Below are positions 15,765 to 22,974 of a stretch of DNA of 28,282 bases, in pieces. The notes beneath the pieces were generated by a model that worked only from the letters and a program-made list of their open reading frames with translations, did not search any database and was not told the origin of the DNA. A program made the position numbers and the translations under genes. Positions within the stretch are counted from its first letter, which is position 1. Each line of letters begins with the position of its first letter. Source of the DNA: ZLKRG08 sp051006515 (GTDB taxonomy: Bacteria; Actinomycetota; Actinomycetes; Nanopelagicales; Nanopelagicaceae); the NCBI GenBank assembly GCA_051006515.1, contig JBPCTD010000081.1, forward strand, positions 1 through 28,282, written 5' to 3'.

Positions 15765-15800
15765 ATTAGCCAACCTATTAGCCAACCTATTAGCCAACCC
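15765..15800. repeat. Three tandem 12-base units over the permease stop codon
   Basis: ATTAGCCAACCT occurs at 15765-15776 and 15777-15788, then again with one final change at 15789-15800. The last unit contains the stop codon and final codons of the permease gene on the minus strand. Because 12 is a multiple of three, the unit repeats in frame as Val-Gly-stop-stop, giving back-up stops. It looks like a slippage duplication of the gene end. Confidence 0.85.
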
Positions 15801-17223
15801 AGGTGTTAATTGGTGATGACAAGAAGTAGACCATGAAGAGTGCGGCCACTACTAGAAGTAATGGATGTACATCTTTGCGGCGTCCTTGTACGAATCGGAT
15901 CACAACGTGTGAAACGAATCCGGCACCAATACCAACTGAGATGCTGTAGGTAAATGGCATCAAGATGATTGTTAAGAACGCAGGCATTGCGATTCCCATA
16001 TCAGCCCAATCAATATCTTTGATCTGAGTCATCATCAAGAATCCAACCACAATCAAGGCTGGTGTAGCTGCTTCGTAAGGAATCACTGCAACTAATGGTG
16101 ATAGGAAAGTAGTTAGCAAGAAGCAGATACCGGTAACGACTGAAGCCAATCCGGTACGCGCGCCTTCACCAACACCAGATGCAGATTCAATGTAAGAAGT
16201 ATTTGAAGAGATACCACTTGCACCACCAGCAACCGCTGCTAATGAGTCAACGAGAAGAATTCGATCATTGTTTGGAACATTGCCATCTTTATCAATCAAG
16301 TTTGATTCATGACCAATTGCAGTGACAGTTCCAACCGTATCGAAGAAATCTGAGAGCAATAGCGTAAAGACTAGAAGAATTGCCGCTACCGCAGAGATTC
16401 GGCTAAATGAACCTAAAAGGTTAAATTGACCGAGTAGTGAGAAATCTGGCGAAGCCACAATTTTCTCAGGAAGAGCTGGAACGTTTAGACCCCAACCTTT
16501 TGGATTTACCTTATCTGGCGCAACGAAATTTGGACCAATCTTAAATGCGCTTTCAACGATGATTGCTAATACCGTTGCTGAGATGATTCCTATTAACAAC
16601 GCGCCTTTGGTCTTCTTTACCATTAACCCGATCATCAACATCAAGCCAACAATAAATACCACGATAGGCCAACCAACTAGATTGCCACCATCACCTAATT
16701 GCACAGGTACTGGGCCGGTTGCGGTGCGTCGAACAAATCCCGCATCGACTAGGCCAATCAGTGCAATAAAGAGACCGATACCAACTGAGATTGCATATTT
16801 AAGTTGTTGCGGTACAGCTTTAAATACCGCTTGTCGGAATCCGGTAAGAACTAGAACGGTAATAATCAAACCTTCTAGAACAACCAGACCCATAGCATCC
16901 GCCCAAGTCATCTTCGTAGCAATGCCATAAGCGACAAAGCTATTTAGACCTAGTCCAGTTGCAATTGCCAATGGAAAGTTACCAACAAAACCCATGAGAA
17001 TTGTTAATACACCCGCTACTAATGCAGTAGCTGCAGCAATCAAAGGTAGATTTGGCGCATCGCCACCACCTAAGAATTTTCCATCTGCATCCTTAACGAA
17101 TCCCAGGATGAGGGGATATAGCGCAACGATGTAAGCCATAGTGAAGAAGGTGACCAAGCCACCACGAACTTCCCGTCCGACTGTTGATCCGCGCTCTGAT
17201 ATTTTGAATAAATTGTCCAGCAT
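15790..17223 (-). CDS. NCS2 family nucleobase permease (AzgA/PbuG-like)
   Basis: Membrane transporter of 477 residues, probably importing purine bases (guanine, hypoxanthine or adenine) with protons. It is hydrophobic throughout, with about 12-14 membrane segments. Signatures of this branch: TMAYIVALYPLILG at 28-41, the half-helix ATGLGLNSFVAYG at 88-100, and SDFFDTVGTVTAIG near residue 290. The soluble N-terminus (about residues 1-20) is positively charged. ATG at 17223 is preceded by AAAGGAAG, one of the best ribosome-binding sites here, and further upstream by a GC hairpin. Adenine phosphoribosyltransferase (apt) lies about 5 kb away in the same window and could act on imported bases. The exact substrate cannot be read from sequence. 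Confidence 0.9.
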   Translation of the reverse strand: MLDNLFKISERGSTVGREVRGGLVTFFTMAYIVALYPLILGFVKDADGKFLGGGDAPNLPLIAAATALVAGVLTILMGFVGNFPLAIATGLGLNSFVAYGIATKMTWADAMGLVVLEGLIITVLVLTGFRQAVFKAVPQQLKYAISVGIGLFIALIGLVDAGFVRRTATGPVPVQLGDGGNLVGWPIVVFIVGLMLMIGLMVKKTKGALLIGIISATVLAIIVESAFKIGPNFVAPDKVNPKGWGLNVPALPEKIVASPDFSLLGQFNLLGSFSRISAVAAILLVFTLLLSDFFDTVGTVTAIGHESNLIDKDGNVPNNDRILLVDSLAAVAGGASGISSNTSYIESASGVGEGARTGLASVVTGICFLLTTFLSPLVAVIPYEAATPALIVVGFLMMTQIKDIDWADMGIAMPAFLTIILMPFTYSISVGIGAGFVSHVVIRFVQGRRKDVHPLLLVVAALFMVYFLSSPINTWVG

Positions 17224-17247
17224 TATCTTCCTTTACTGTTTTGGTGA

Positions 17248-17267
17248 CCGGGGTGTTTTCGACCCGG
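17248..17267 (-). promoter_or_regulatory. GC hairpin in the permease upstream region
   Basis: In the 69-base gap between the YczE-like gene and the permease, CCGGGT pairs with ACCCCGG (one bulged base) around an A-rich loop. No T run follows in the permease direction, so it is not a classic terminator. It lies about 25 bases before the start codon and could attenuate or stabilise the message. It does not match a purine riboswitch core that I recognise. Confidence 0.35.
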
Positions 17268-17292
17268 AGGGAAGTACTTGCAAGCCTATGTG

Positions 17293-17955
17293 TTACTTAG
17301 AAGTAAATCGGGAAACGACACCTAGGGCAATGGCTACTGATTGGCCGATGAATAGGGTGAAAATTAGGGTGCCAAGGCCAATTCGACCACCTAGTAGCCA
17401 GCCTAGAAGGAAGACGCTGGCTTCAATAAAAAGGCGAATTCGGCCTACTCTTATGCCGCTTAAATTATGCAGGGAAGTCATCAACCCATCTCGGGGACCT
17501 GGACCAAGGCCGCAGGTGATGTACAGAGCAGAGCCAGCTCCAACTAGCGCAACACCGATAAAACAGTAAATGACTCCTATCAAAGTGTTGGCTGCAACTG
17601 GAAAATAGGTAACGCCAAATTCTATTGCGGCTGCGATAACCACAATATTAGCTAACGTTCCAAATCCTGGTCTTTCACCAAGTGGCCACCAGAAGAAGAG
17701 CACTATCGCTGAAATTAGAAAGGTTGCAATACCAATATTCATGCCGACTTTAAATGAGATTCCTTGGGCCAATACAGACCATGGCGCATTTCCTATATGT
17801 GATTGGATAAGAAGCGAATCTCCAAAACCAAATATCGTAAGCCCAAATATCAATATAGCCACTCTTGAAAAATTTAGGTCCCATCGATGAGCTGCAGTCC
17901 ATGGCATTTTAGGAATTGTTCGGTGCGGTTTGAAGAAATTTAGAAACCAAGACAT
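17293..17955 (-). CDS. YczE/YitT-like integral membrane protein
   Basis: Membrane protein of 220 residues with about five hydrophobic segments (near 30-50, 70-90, 100-118, 123-147 and 168-212) after a basic N-terminus. The motif CGLGPGPRDGLMTSL at 148-162 is characteristic of the YczE family, whose biochemical role is not established; some members sit near transporters or regulators. The permease gene follows 69 bases downstream on the same strand, but no functional link is shown. The ATG at 17955 has AAGG nearby and a TAAGGT box 6 bases upstream. It is divergent from the DUF554 gene with a 29-base gap. Confidence 0.8.
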   Translation of the reverse strand: MSWFLNFFKPHRTIPKMPWTAAHRWDLNFSRVAILIFGLTIFGFGDSLLIQSHIGNAPWSVLAQGISFKVGMNIGIATFLISAIVLFFWWPLGERPGFGTLANIVVIAAAIEFGVTYFPVAANTLIGVIYCFIGVALVGAGSALYITCGLGPGPRDGLMTSLHNLSGIRVGRIRLFIEASVFLLGWLLGGRIGLGTLIFTLFIGQSVAIALGVVSRFTSK

Positions 17956-17961
17956 TTAGAA

Positions 17962-17967
17962 ACCTTA
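17962..17967 (-). promoter_or_regulatory. Putative -10 element for the YczE-like gene
   Basis: On the minus strand TAAGGT ends 6 bases before the ATG at 17955. The AAGG within it could alternatively act as a ribosome-binding site at fair spacing, so the two readings compete. It lies in the 29-base divergent gap with the DUF554 promoter. Confidence 0.35.
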
Positions 17968-17972
17968 TCAGT

Positions 17973-17978
17973 TAGGCT
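17973..17978 (+). promoter_or_regulatory. Putative -10 element for the DUF554 gene
   Basis: TAGGCT ends 6 bases before the ATG at 17985. It is separated by 5 bases from the opposing -10-like box of the YczE-like gene, so two polymerases could not load together. The hexamer matches TANNNT only loosely. Confidence 0.35.
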
Positions 17979-17984
17979 CCTTTC

Positions 17985-18716
17985 ATGTTCCCAGGTTTTG
18001 GCACGGTTCTGAATATTTCCACAATTCTTATCGGTTCAGTGGCTGGCATTTTTATCGGAGAGAAATTACGCGAAGCAACCCGTAACCTGATCACTGACAT
18101 TCTGGGCCTGGTTACCATGTTGGGTGCGGCTGCTGCGATCATTCCACTTTTTAAAGAGCGCTATCTTGATTCAATACCAAGTGGGTGGAGCACAATGCCG
18201 GTTCTACTTGCACTCTTAATTGGTGGCGTTATTGGCAGCGCATTAAAACTAGAAGATCGTTTTGAACATTTGGGTATTTACCTGCGTAAGAAGTTCAAAT
18301 CCGATGAAGGTACATTTGTTGAAGGATTCTTAGATGCTTCTTTACTATTTGCCATTGGGCCACTAGCAATTCTAGGTTCAATTAGTGATGGAATGGGTAC
18401 AGGTATAGATCAATTGATCCTCAAATCAATTCTTGATGGTTTCGCTGCGATGGCATTTGCTTCGATTTTGGGGTGGGGAGTAGCAGCATCCGCGATACCG
18501 GTTGGCATCTATCAAGGTATTTGGACGGTGGTGGGTGCGCTTCTTGGTAATGTCATGATTGGTTATCAAGTAGATGCAATGACTATAACTGGTGGTCTGC
18601 TTCTCTTTGGTATCGCGCTTCGATTGCTCAAATTGAAATTCATACCTATCGGAAATCTATTACCCGCGCTTTTTCTCGCACCATTTACTGCATTGCTGTT
18701 TAATATCTTCTTGTAA
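17985..18716 (+). CDS. DUF554 family membrane protein
   Basis: Protein of 243 residues matching the YdfK/YqgA (DUF554) family. The N-terminus GTVLNISTILIGSVAGIFIGEKL (about 5-27), the central FLDASLLFAIGPLAILGSISDG and the following KSILDGFAAMAFASILGWGV are the conserved blocks. Six or seven membrane segments are evident. The function of the family is unknown; a transport role has been suggested but not shown. The gene is convergent with the alcohol dehydrogenase gene, 41 bases away, with no clear hairpin terminator between them. Confidence 0.85.
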   Translation: MFPGFGTVLNISTILIGSVAGIFIGEKLREATRNLITDILGLVTMLGAAAAIIPLFKERYLDSIPSGWSTMPVLLALLIGGVIGSALKLEDRFEHLGIYLRKKFKSDEGTFVEGFLDASLLFAIGPLAILGSISDGMGTGIDQLILKSILDGFAAMAFASILGWGVAASAIPVGIYQGIWTVVGALLGNVMIGYQVDAMTITGGLLLFGIALRLLKLKFIPIGNLLPALFLAPFTALLFNIFL

Positions 18717-18757
18717 CAATTGAATCAGAAGGTTGAAGTATCGATTACAAAACGAAA

Positions 18758-19765
18758 CTACACATTACTGGCAATAGTGCGTTCATAAGCTTTATTCACA
18801 TAGTCAGCGTTTATCACTTCTACATCACTTACGATTGATTTCTGGCCAGCAAAATCGAGCATCTCTTGGATCTCTGGGATTCCACCTATCATGGAGCCGG
18901 TCATAGATTTCCGACCATCCAAAAGTGCTCCAGCTCGTACACTATATGGCGAATCTGGTAACCCAATAATCACCATCGTGCCATTGATTTTAAGAGTATC
19001 TAAATATGCATTTACATCTATTTGGGCAGAAACAGTATTCAAAATTAGATCATATCTACGCCGTAAAGTTCTTAATGCTTTTGGATCTTTGATTACGTGA
19101 AATTCTTTAGCGCCCATTGAAAGAGCATCATTTCGCTTGTTTTCTGAATGAGAGAGTACTTCCACATCTGCACCCATGGCAGCTGCAAATTTAACGCCCA
19201 TATGACCTAAGCCGCCAAGGCCCATCACGGCAACTTTCATACCCGGACCTACTTTGAAATATTTGATAGGTGAGTAGAGCGTAATTCCCGCACACAATAA
19301 CGGCGCAACCCCAGACATTTCAAGATTCTCTGGGATGCGAAGAGCGTAATCTTCGTTGATCACAAAACCATTTGAGTAACCACCAAAGGCAATGGTTTTT
19401 CCATCACGTTCATATCCATTGTAAGTACCGGTCATTCCATTATCGCAATATTGCTGTAACCCATTTCGACATGGTTCACAATCACGACAAGAATCTATGA
19501 ATACACCGACACCAATCCGATCTCCTACGGAAAATTTAGTAACGCTTCCGCCTACTTCGGTAACTATTCCAACAATTTCATGGCCAGGCACCATTGGAAA
19601 TAGGGCGGGACCCCATTCTTCTTTTACTTGATGAATATCAGAATGGCAGATTCCTGCATAAGTAATTTTGAAAGCAACATCCCGTGCACCAACAGATTTC
19701 CGTTCAAATTCATAAGATGTAAGCGGTCCACCGGCGCTAAGCGCAGCTAGCCCTTTAACTTTCAT
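18758..19765 (-). CDS. Zinc-dependent alcohol dehydrogenase (CAD/YahK type), amber-truncated end
   Basis: NADP-type aldehyde reductase of the cinnamyl-alcohol dehydrogenase group. From ATG 19765 it has 335 residues: catalytic zinc ligands Cys40, His62 and Cys158, structural zinc Cys93, 96, 99 and 107, and dinucleotide loop GLGGLGHMG at 182-190. The start is fixed by AAAGGA at 19772-19777, 6 bases upstream, and not the TTG at 19783. The gene ends at TAG (18758-18760) after YERTIASNV. The same frame beyond reads FRFVIDTSTF and then TGA at 18725-18727. Relatives such as E. coli YahK continue as DVKYRFVID, so a lysine codon may have become amber. It is the last gene after tdk, 25 bases downstream. 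Confidence 0.9.
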   Translation of the reverse strand: MKVKGLAALSAGGPLTSYEFERKSVGARDVAFKITYAGICHSDIHQVKEEWGPALFPMVPGHEIVGIVTEVGGSVTKFSVGDRIGVGVFIDSCRDCEPCRNGLQQYCDNGMTGTYNGYERDGKTIAFGGYSNGFVINEDYALRIPENLEMSGVAPLLCAGITLYSPIKYFKVGPGMKVAVMGLGGLGHMGVKFAAAMGADVEVLSHSENKRNDALSMGAKEFHVIKDPKALRTLRRRYDLILNTVSAQIDVNAYLDTLKINGTMVIIGLPDSPYSVRAGALLDGRKSMTGSMIGGIPEIQEMLDFAGQKSIVSDVEVINADYVNKAYERTIASNV

Positions 19766-19771
19766 TTTTAA

Positions 19772-19777
19772 TCCTTT
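19772..19777 (-). promoter_or_regulatory. Ribosome-binding site deciding the dehydrogenase start
   Basis: AAAGGA on the minus strand is 6 bases before ATG 19765. It falls inside a longer reading that would begin at TTG 19783, so the ATG is the better start. The family N-terminus also begins at this methionine (MKVKGLAA). Confidence 0.8.
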
Positions 19778-19790
19778 CAGCAAGCGAAAA

Positions 19791-20435
19791 TTAATCTTGA
19801 AATGGCAAAGTAGGTGTCGATTGATGTGATGCCTGAGAAGCTCTAGCGTTTATTTTGCGCATATGGTGCCTGCGACATAGAACTTCATATGAAACTTCAT
19901 CTTTACCATTAGTGTCACCAACTACAACTTGCTCACCTTCGGTGACCATTTTTCCATTGATGACGCGTGCGTTATGGGTAGCAGGTTCACCGCACCAACA
20001 GAGCGCTTTAACTTGCAATGTTTCTACACGGTCAGCCAATTCAACAAGCCGTGCGGAACCTGGAAATAATTTGGTTCTAAAATCTGCCAATATTCCAAAT
20101 GCATAAACATCTATTCCTAGTCCATCCACAATCATCGCAAGTTCTTCAATCTGTTTTTCTGAATAGAACTGGGCTTCATCGCAGATGATGAAATCTATTC
20201 GTTCACCTAGCGACATTCGTTCAATTGTTAATCTATGAATATTTAGCTGTTCGTCAACTTCGATAGCGTTCTTCTGTAATCCAAGCCTTGAAGAAATTAA
20301 ACCTTCTCCGGCTCGATCTCGATTGGTAAAAATTAAACCATTTCGACCACGAGTTTCATGATTATGAGCTGTTTGCAGCGCCAACGTGGACTTGCCGGAA
20401 TCCATGGTGCCGCAGTAATAAATGAGCTCAGCCAT
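19791..20435 (-). CDS. tdk: Thymidine kinase, TK1 type
   Basis: Phosphorylates thymidine to dTMP in the salvage pathway. From ATG 20435 it has 214 residues: Walker A GTMDSGKST at 9-17, catalytic Glu87 in DEAQFY (86-91), and a zinc lasso with Cys146, Cys148 and Cys187 (LCWCGEPATHNAR at 145-157, LCRRHH at 186-191), the form I recall in other actinobacteria. A longer reading upstream to 20576 has no family similarity and runs through the acyltransferase gene, so it is rejected. The start lies 5 bases after the acyltransferase stop, implying co-transcription with apt. Together with apt it forms a small base and nucleoside salvage group. Confidence 0.96.
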   Translation of the reverse strand: MAELIYYCGTMDSGKSTLALQTAHNHETRGRNGLIFTNRDRAGEGLISSRLGLQKNAIEVDEQLNIHRLTIERMSLGERIDFIICDEAQFYSEKQIEELAMIVDGLGIDVYAFGILADFRTKLFPGSARLVELADRVETLQVKALCWCGEPATHNARVINGKMVTEGEQVVVGDTNGKDEVSYEVLCRRHHMRKINARASQASHQSTPTLPFQD

Positions 20436-20440
20436 GCGCA

Positions 20441-22192
20441 CTATCTTGCCACGACTGAATCTAGTTTTTGAGCTAAAGCAGGGTAGAGCTTGAGTGCCAT
20501 TTGAACGCTTATATGAGAATGGTCTCGATACGCGATAACTCCATCTATCGAGGCTGAGCAAGATGCACCTTGGCATAAAAATGGTATTGGATCAAAAATT
20601 TCTTGGCCCGGGTATTCAACAGAATTGGGTCGTGGAATATCGCAGTTCTTAGAACCATCGGCAACGCATGTAGGAATATCTCTGCTTGGCCAAGGCGTAT
20701 CTTTAAGAATCAGAATTTTGGAATTGACCGCAGGTAAGTTGAGATAACTTTTACTACTAATCTCTCTGTGATTTTCCGCGCTTCCCATTATGACTAGATC
20801 GGGAGCGACGCGATTAATCTCTACTGTGGCGTTATTCCTGAATTCTTTACAAACTGATGCCTTAAAAGCCCCATCATCTCGTAAAGGAATGTTGCTTGCA
20901 GGACAACTTGATTTTGTCATCACCAGAAAACGATAGCCACGATCTAGCGCCCATCTATTGATGGCTGGAAACCATTGTGCGGCATGGGAATCACCTAGCA
21001 GAACTATCGTCTTCTCGGCGTTCACTTTACCGTAAACACATTTTAGATTGGGTCGGGTAGCGCGTTTATCTAATTGGCAACCTTCTTCGTAAATAATCGG
21101 TTGCATACGAACAGTTTTTAAATCAAATTTCTCTGCATGGCTTTGCCCCGTTTTATACATAAGTAAAGAGAGCACTGAGAGCGTTAATGCCATAACAAAA
21201 AGTGACGCCCCAAATCGAAATAAATTTTTCGGTGAATCAATCTTCTTTTTCCGAAATGGATTCTCAAAGTAATGAAAAGTACCTGCAGATACCAAGACTG
21301 TTAATAAAAGCGCAATTACTCTCTCTAAATTTGTTAATTCACGTTCTAGAGCGATAGTTGGCAGAATCAAGATGGGCCAGTGCCATAGGTAAATGGAATA
21401 GCTCCAGTCACCAATTCGTTGCGAAAGAGGATTATTCAAAAGCCAATTATTCGAAGAAGCGGTTACTACTAGAGCAGCTCCTACTGTGGGCAAAAGTGCT
21501 GGGATACCTGGAAAATTGCTACTAGCATTAAAAATTATTGCAGAAACAGCAATAAGGGTTAATCCAAGATTTGGCAAATTAACTTGCATTTTATAGATTG
21601 CTAGAAAAGCTACAATAACTAATTCAAAAGCACGAGTTGGCAGTAGATAAAACGACCAAATCGGCGCAACTGAGATCAAGAGAATTGATATAAACAAACT
21701 AGCCAGAGAAAGTACAACTACCAATCTTTTACGCCGCTTGGTAAAGAGCATAAGTAGTAGAGGCCAAAAAAGATAAAACTGCTCTTCAACTGCTAATGAC
21801 CAATAATGGATTAGAGGTGAAGGTGATGCTCCTAGATTTTGGTAATCGTTTTGCCAAAAGGCAAAATTGATATTTGCAAAGTACCAAGTGCTTGAAAATA
21901 GATCTCTAGAGAATTGCACTAACGAGAGCGTGGGTGCAAAAAACCAGAAAATCGTGGCAGTAACTATTAGAACTAAATATGAAACCGGCAGCAATCTTTT
22001 TGCTCTACGAATATAGAAGTTTTTGAGTGAAAAATTTGAATCATTAATTATCAAATTGGTGATTAAATATCCTGAAATTACATAGAAAACATCGACACCG
22101 ATATAGCCACCTGGTAGCCAATCTGCATGAAAAACTAAAACCAGAAGAACAGCTAACGCTCTTAATCCTTGAATCTGGCTTGATTTAACCAT
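20441..22192 (-). CDS. AT3-SGNH membrane acyltransferase (OafA/YrhL type)
   Basis: Membrane protein of 583 residues that probably O-acetylates a cell-envelope polysaccharide, glycolipid or peptidoglycan. The first 350 or so residues are the acyltransferase-3 domain with about ten or eleven membrane segments: QGLRALAVLLVLVFHAD with His22, DVFYVISGYLI at 34-44, RRAKRLLPV at 62-70, HYWSLAVEEQFYLFWP at 129-144 and YSIYLWHWPIL at 265-275. The C-terminal SGNH domain has nucleophile Ser402 in GDSHAAQW (400-407) and catalytic Asp557/His560 in DHSH. The target is unknown. It sits oddly between apt and tdk, 20 and 5 bases from them, and its codons look more AT-rich than its neighbours, so acquisition is possible. 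Confidence 0.93.
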   Translation of the reverse strand: MVKSSQIQGLRALAVLLVLVFHADWLPGGYIGVDVFYVISGYLITNLIINDSNFSLKNFYIRRAKRLLPVSYLVLIVTATIFWFFAPTLSLVQFSRDLFSSTWYFANINFAFWQNDYQNLGASPSPLIHYWSLAVEEQFYLFWPLLLMLFTKRRKRLVVVLSLASLFISILLISVAPIWSFYLLPTRAFELVIVAFLAIYKMQVNLPNLGLTLIAVSAIIFNASSNFPGIPALLPTVGAALVVTASSNNWLLNNPLSQRIGDWSYSIYLWHWPILILPTIALERELTNLERVIALLLTVLVSAGTFHYFENPFRKKKIDSPKNLFRFGASLFVMALTLSVLSLLMYKTGQSHAEKFDLKTVRMQPIIYEEGCQLDKRATRPNLKCVYGKVNAEKTIVLLGDSHAAQWFPAINRWALDRGYRFLVMTKSSCPASNIPLRDDGAFKASVCKEFRNNATVEINRVAPDLVIMGSAENHREISSKSYLNLPAVNSKILILKDTPWPSRDIPTCVADGSKNCDIPRPNSVEYPGQEIFDPIPFLCQGASCSASIDGVIAYRDHSHISVQMALKLYPALAQKLDSVVAR

Positions 22193-22212
22193 TAACTAAA
22201 TTATTGCTGAAA

Positions 22213-22740
22213 TTAAACGACGAATATCGCATCTATCTTGAGATTTGGAAATTCTTTAACCAATTTTTCACGACCGCCAAGTCCTTCGATTTCCAACAAA
22301 ACGGCGATACTGGAGACTTTAGCTCCAGTACTTTCAATCAACTTAATTGCAGCAGCCAAAGTGCCGCCAGTAGCAAGAACATCATCAACCAAATAAACCG
22401 TTTCACCAGGCTTAGCAGCATCTTTATGAATTTCAATTACATCAGATCCGTATTCCAGCCCGTATTCCTGACGATGTACATCGTGAGGCAGTTTGCCTTT
22501 TTTCCGAATCGGAATAACGCCTCTCTTGCTTTGAACACCAATTGCTGCGGCAAAGAAAAATCCGCGTGCTTCGATTCCAGCAATTAAATTAGCATCTGGA
22601 TTCTTGGCACTCATCAATTCAGCAACGGCACTAAGTGCATCACCATCACGAAGTAATGGGGTGATATCTCTAAAAAGGATTCCTGGTGATGGGTAATCAG
22701 GGATATCGCGAATTAATGATCTTAAAGTGGAGAGTTCCAT
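22213..22740 (-). CDS. apt: Adenine phosphoribosyltransferase
   Basis: Converts adenine and PRPP to AMP. The product has 175 residues, normal for Apt. RDIPDYPSPGILFRDITPLL at residues 11-30 is the family N-terminal signature, GIEARGFFF at 55-63 the base-binding region, and VYLVDDVLATGGTLAAA at 115-131 the PRPP loop. ATG 22740 has AAGG 8 bases upstream. It heads a minus-strand unit apt-acyltransferase-tdk-dehydrogenase with gaps of 20, 5 and 25 bases. tRNA-Leu lies 61 bases upstream on the same strand and could be transcribed into it, since only a weak AT hairpin (AAAGAT/ATCTTT) intervenes. Confidence 0.97.
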   Translation of the reverse strand: MELSTLRSLIRDIPDYPSPGILFRDITPLLRDGDALSAVAELMSAKNPDANLIAGIEARGFFFAAAIGVQSKRGVIPIRKKGKLPHDVHRQEYGLEYGSDVIEIHKDAAKPGETVYLVDDVLATGGTLAAAIKLIESTGAKVSSIAVLLEIEGLGGREKLVKEFPNLKIDAIFVV

Positions 22741-22801
22741 GGTCGTTACCTTAAGGCAAAGATCTGTATCTTTGGTTCAAGAGATTTTTTCATCTTTAGA
22801 G

Positions 22802-22885
22802 TGTCCGAAAGGGGACTTGAACCCCTAAGGCCTTGCGGCCACAAGCACCTCAAGCTTGCGCGTCTACCAATTTCGCCACCCGGAC
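22802..22885 (-). tRNA. tRNA-Leu (anticodon GAG)
   Basis: An 84-base cloverleaf on the minus strand. The acceptor GTCCGGG pairs with TTCGGAC (two G-U pairs), with A as discriminator. The anticodon stem CAAGC/GCTTG closes loop TTGAGGT, giving anticodon GAG, which reads CUC and CUU. The long variable arm (GGCC-GCAA-GGCC) is the class II mark of tRNA-Leu. The T arm is GGGG-TTCAAGT-CCCC. The 3' CCA is not encoded and must be added by CCA-adding enzyme. Confidence 0.95.
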
Positions 22886-22896
22886 GTGGTTGGCCT

Positions 22897-22925
22897 ACTT
22901 TACTTTACAGTTAATCCGTCGGCAA
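22897..22925 (-). promoter_or_regulatory. Putative promoter of tRNA-Leu
   Basis: On the minus strand TTGCCG (22920-22925) and TAAAGT (22897-22902) are separated by 17 bases, ideal sigma-70-like spacing, and the tRNA begins 11 bases past the -10. Unlike the leaderless sites here, this one has a recognisable -35. Confidence 0.55.
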
Positions 22926-22962
22926 AAATCGCTTTCATGTAGTGAGTTATCGTGAATAGAGG

Positions 22963-22968
22963 CATAAT
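22963..22968 (+). promoter_or_regulatory. Putative -10 element of a leaderless M20 peptidase promoter
   Basis: CATAAT ends 6 bases before the ATG at 22975. No good -35 and no Shine-Dalgarno at a useful distance are seen. The gene stands alone after a divergent tRNA, so a promoter must be in this 89-base gap, which makes this one of the firmer leaderless candidates. Confidence 0.55.
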
Positions 22969-22974
22969 CTCCAT

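Noticed and set aside
15765..15800. Short tandem repeats as a CRISPR array
   Set aside because: Units are 12 bases and directly adjacent, without spacers; they duplicate a gene end.
17224..17292. Purine riboswitch before the permease
   Set aside because: The region is too short, and I see no three-way junction or the conserved core bases; only one hairpin is present.
20436..20576. Upstream extension of thymidine kinase by 47 codons
   Set aside because: It lies wholly inside the acyltransferase gene in another frame and has no family similarity; MAELIYYCGTMDSGKS is the normal TK1 start.
22747..22790. Intrinsic terminator between tRNA-Leu and apt
   Set aside because: AAAGAT/ATCTTT is a six-pair AT-rich stem without a following T run, too weak to call.
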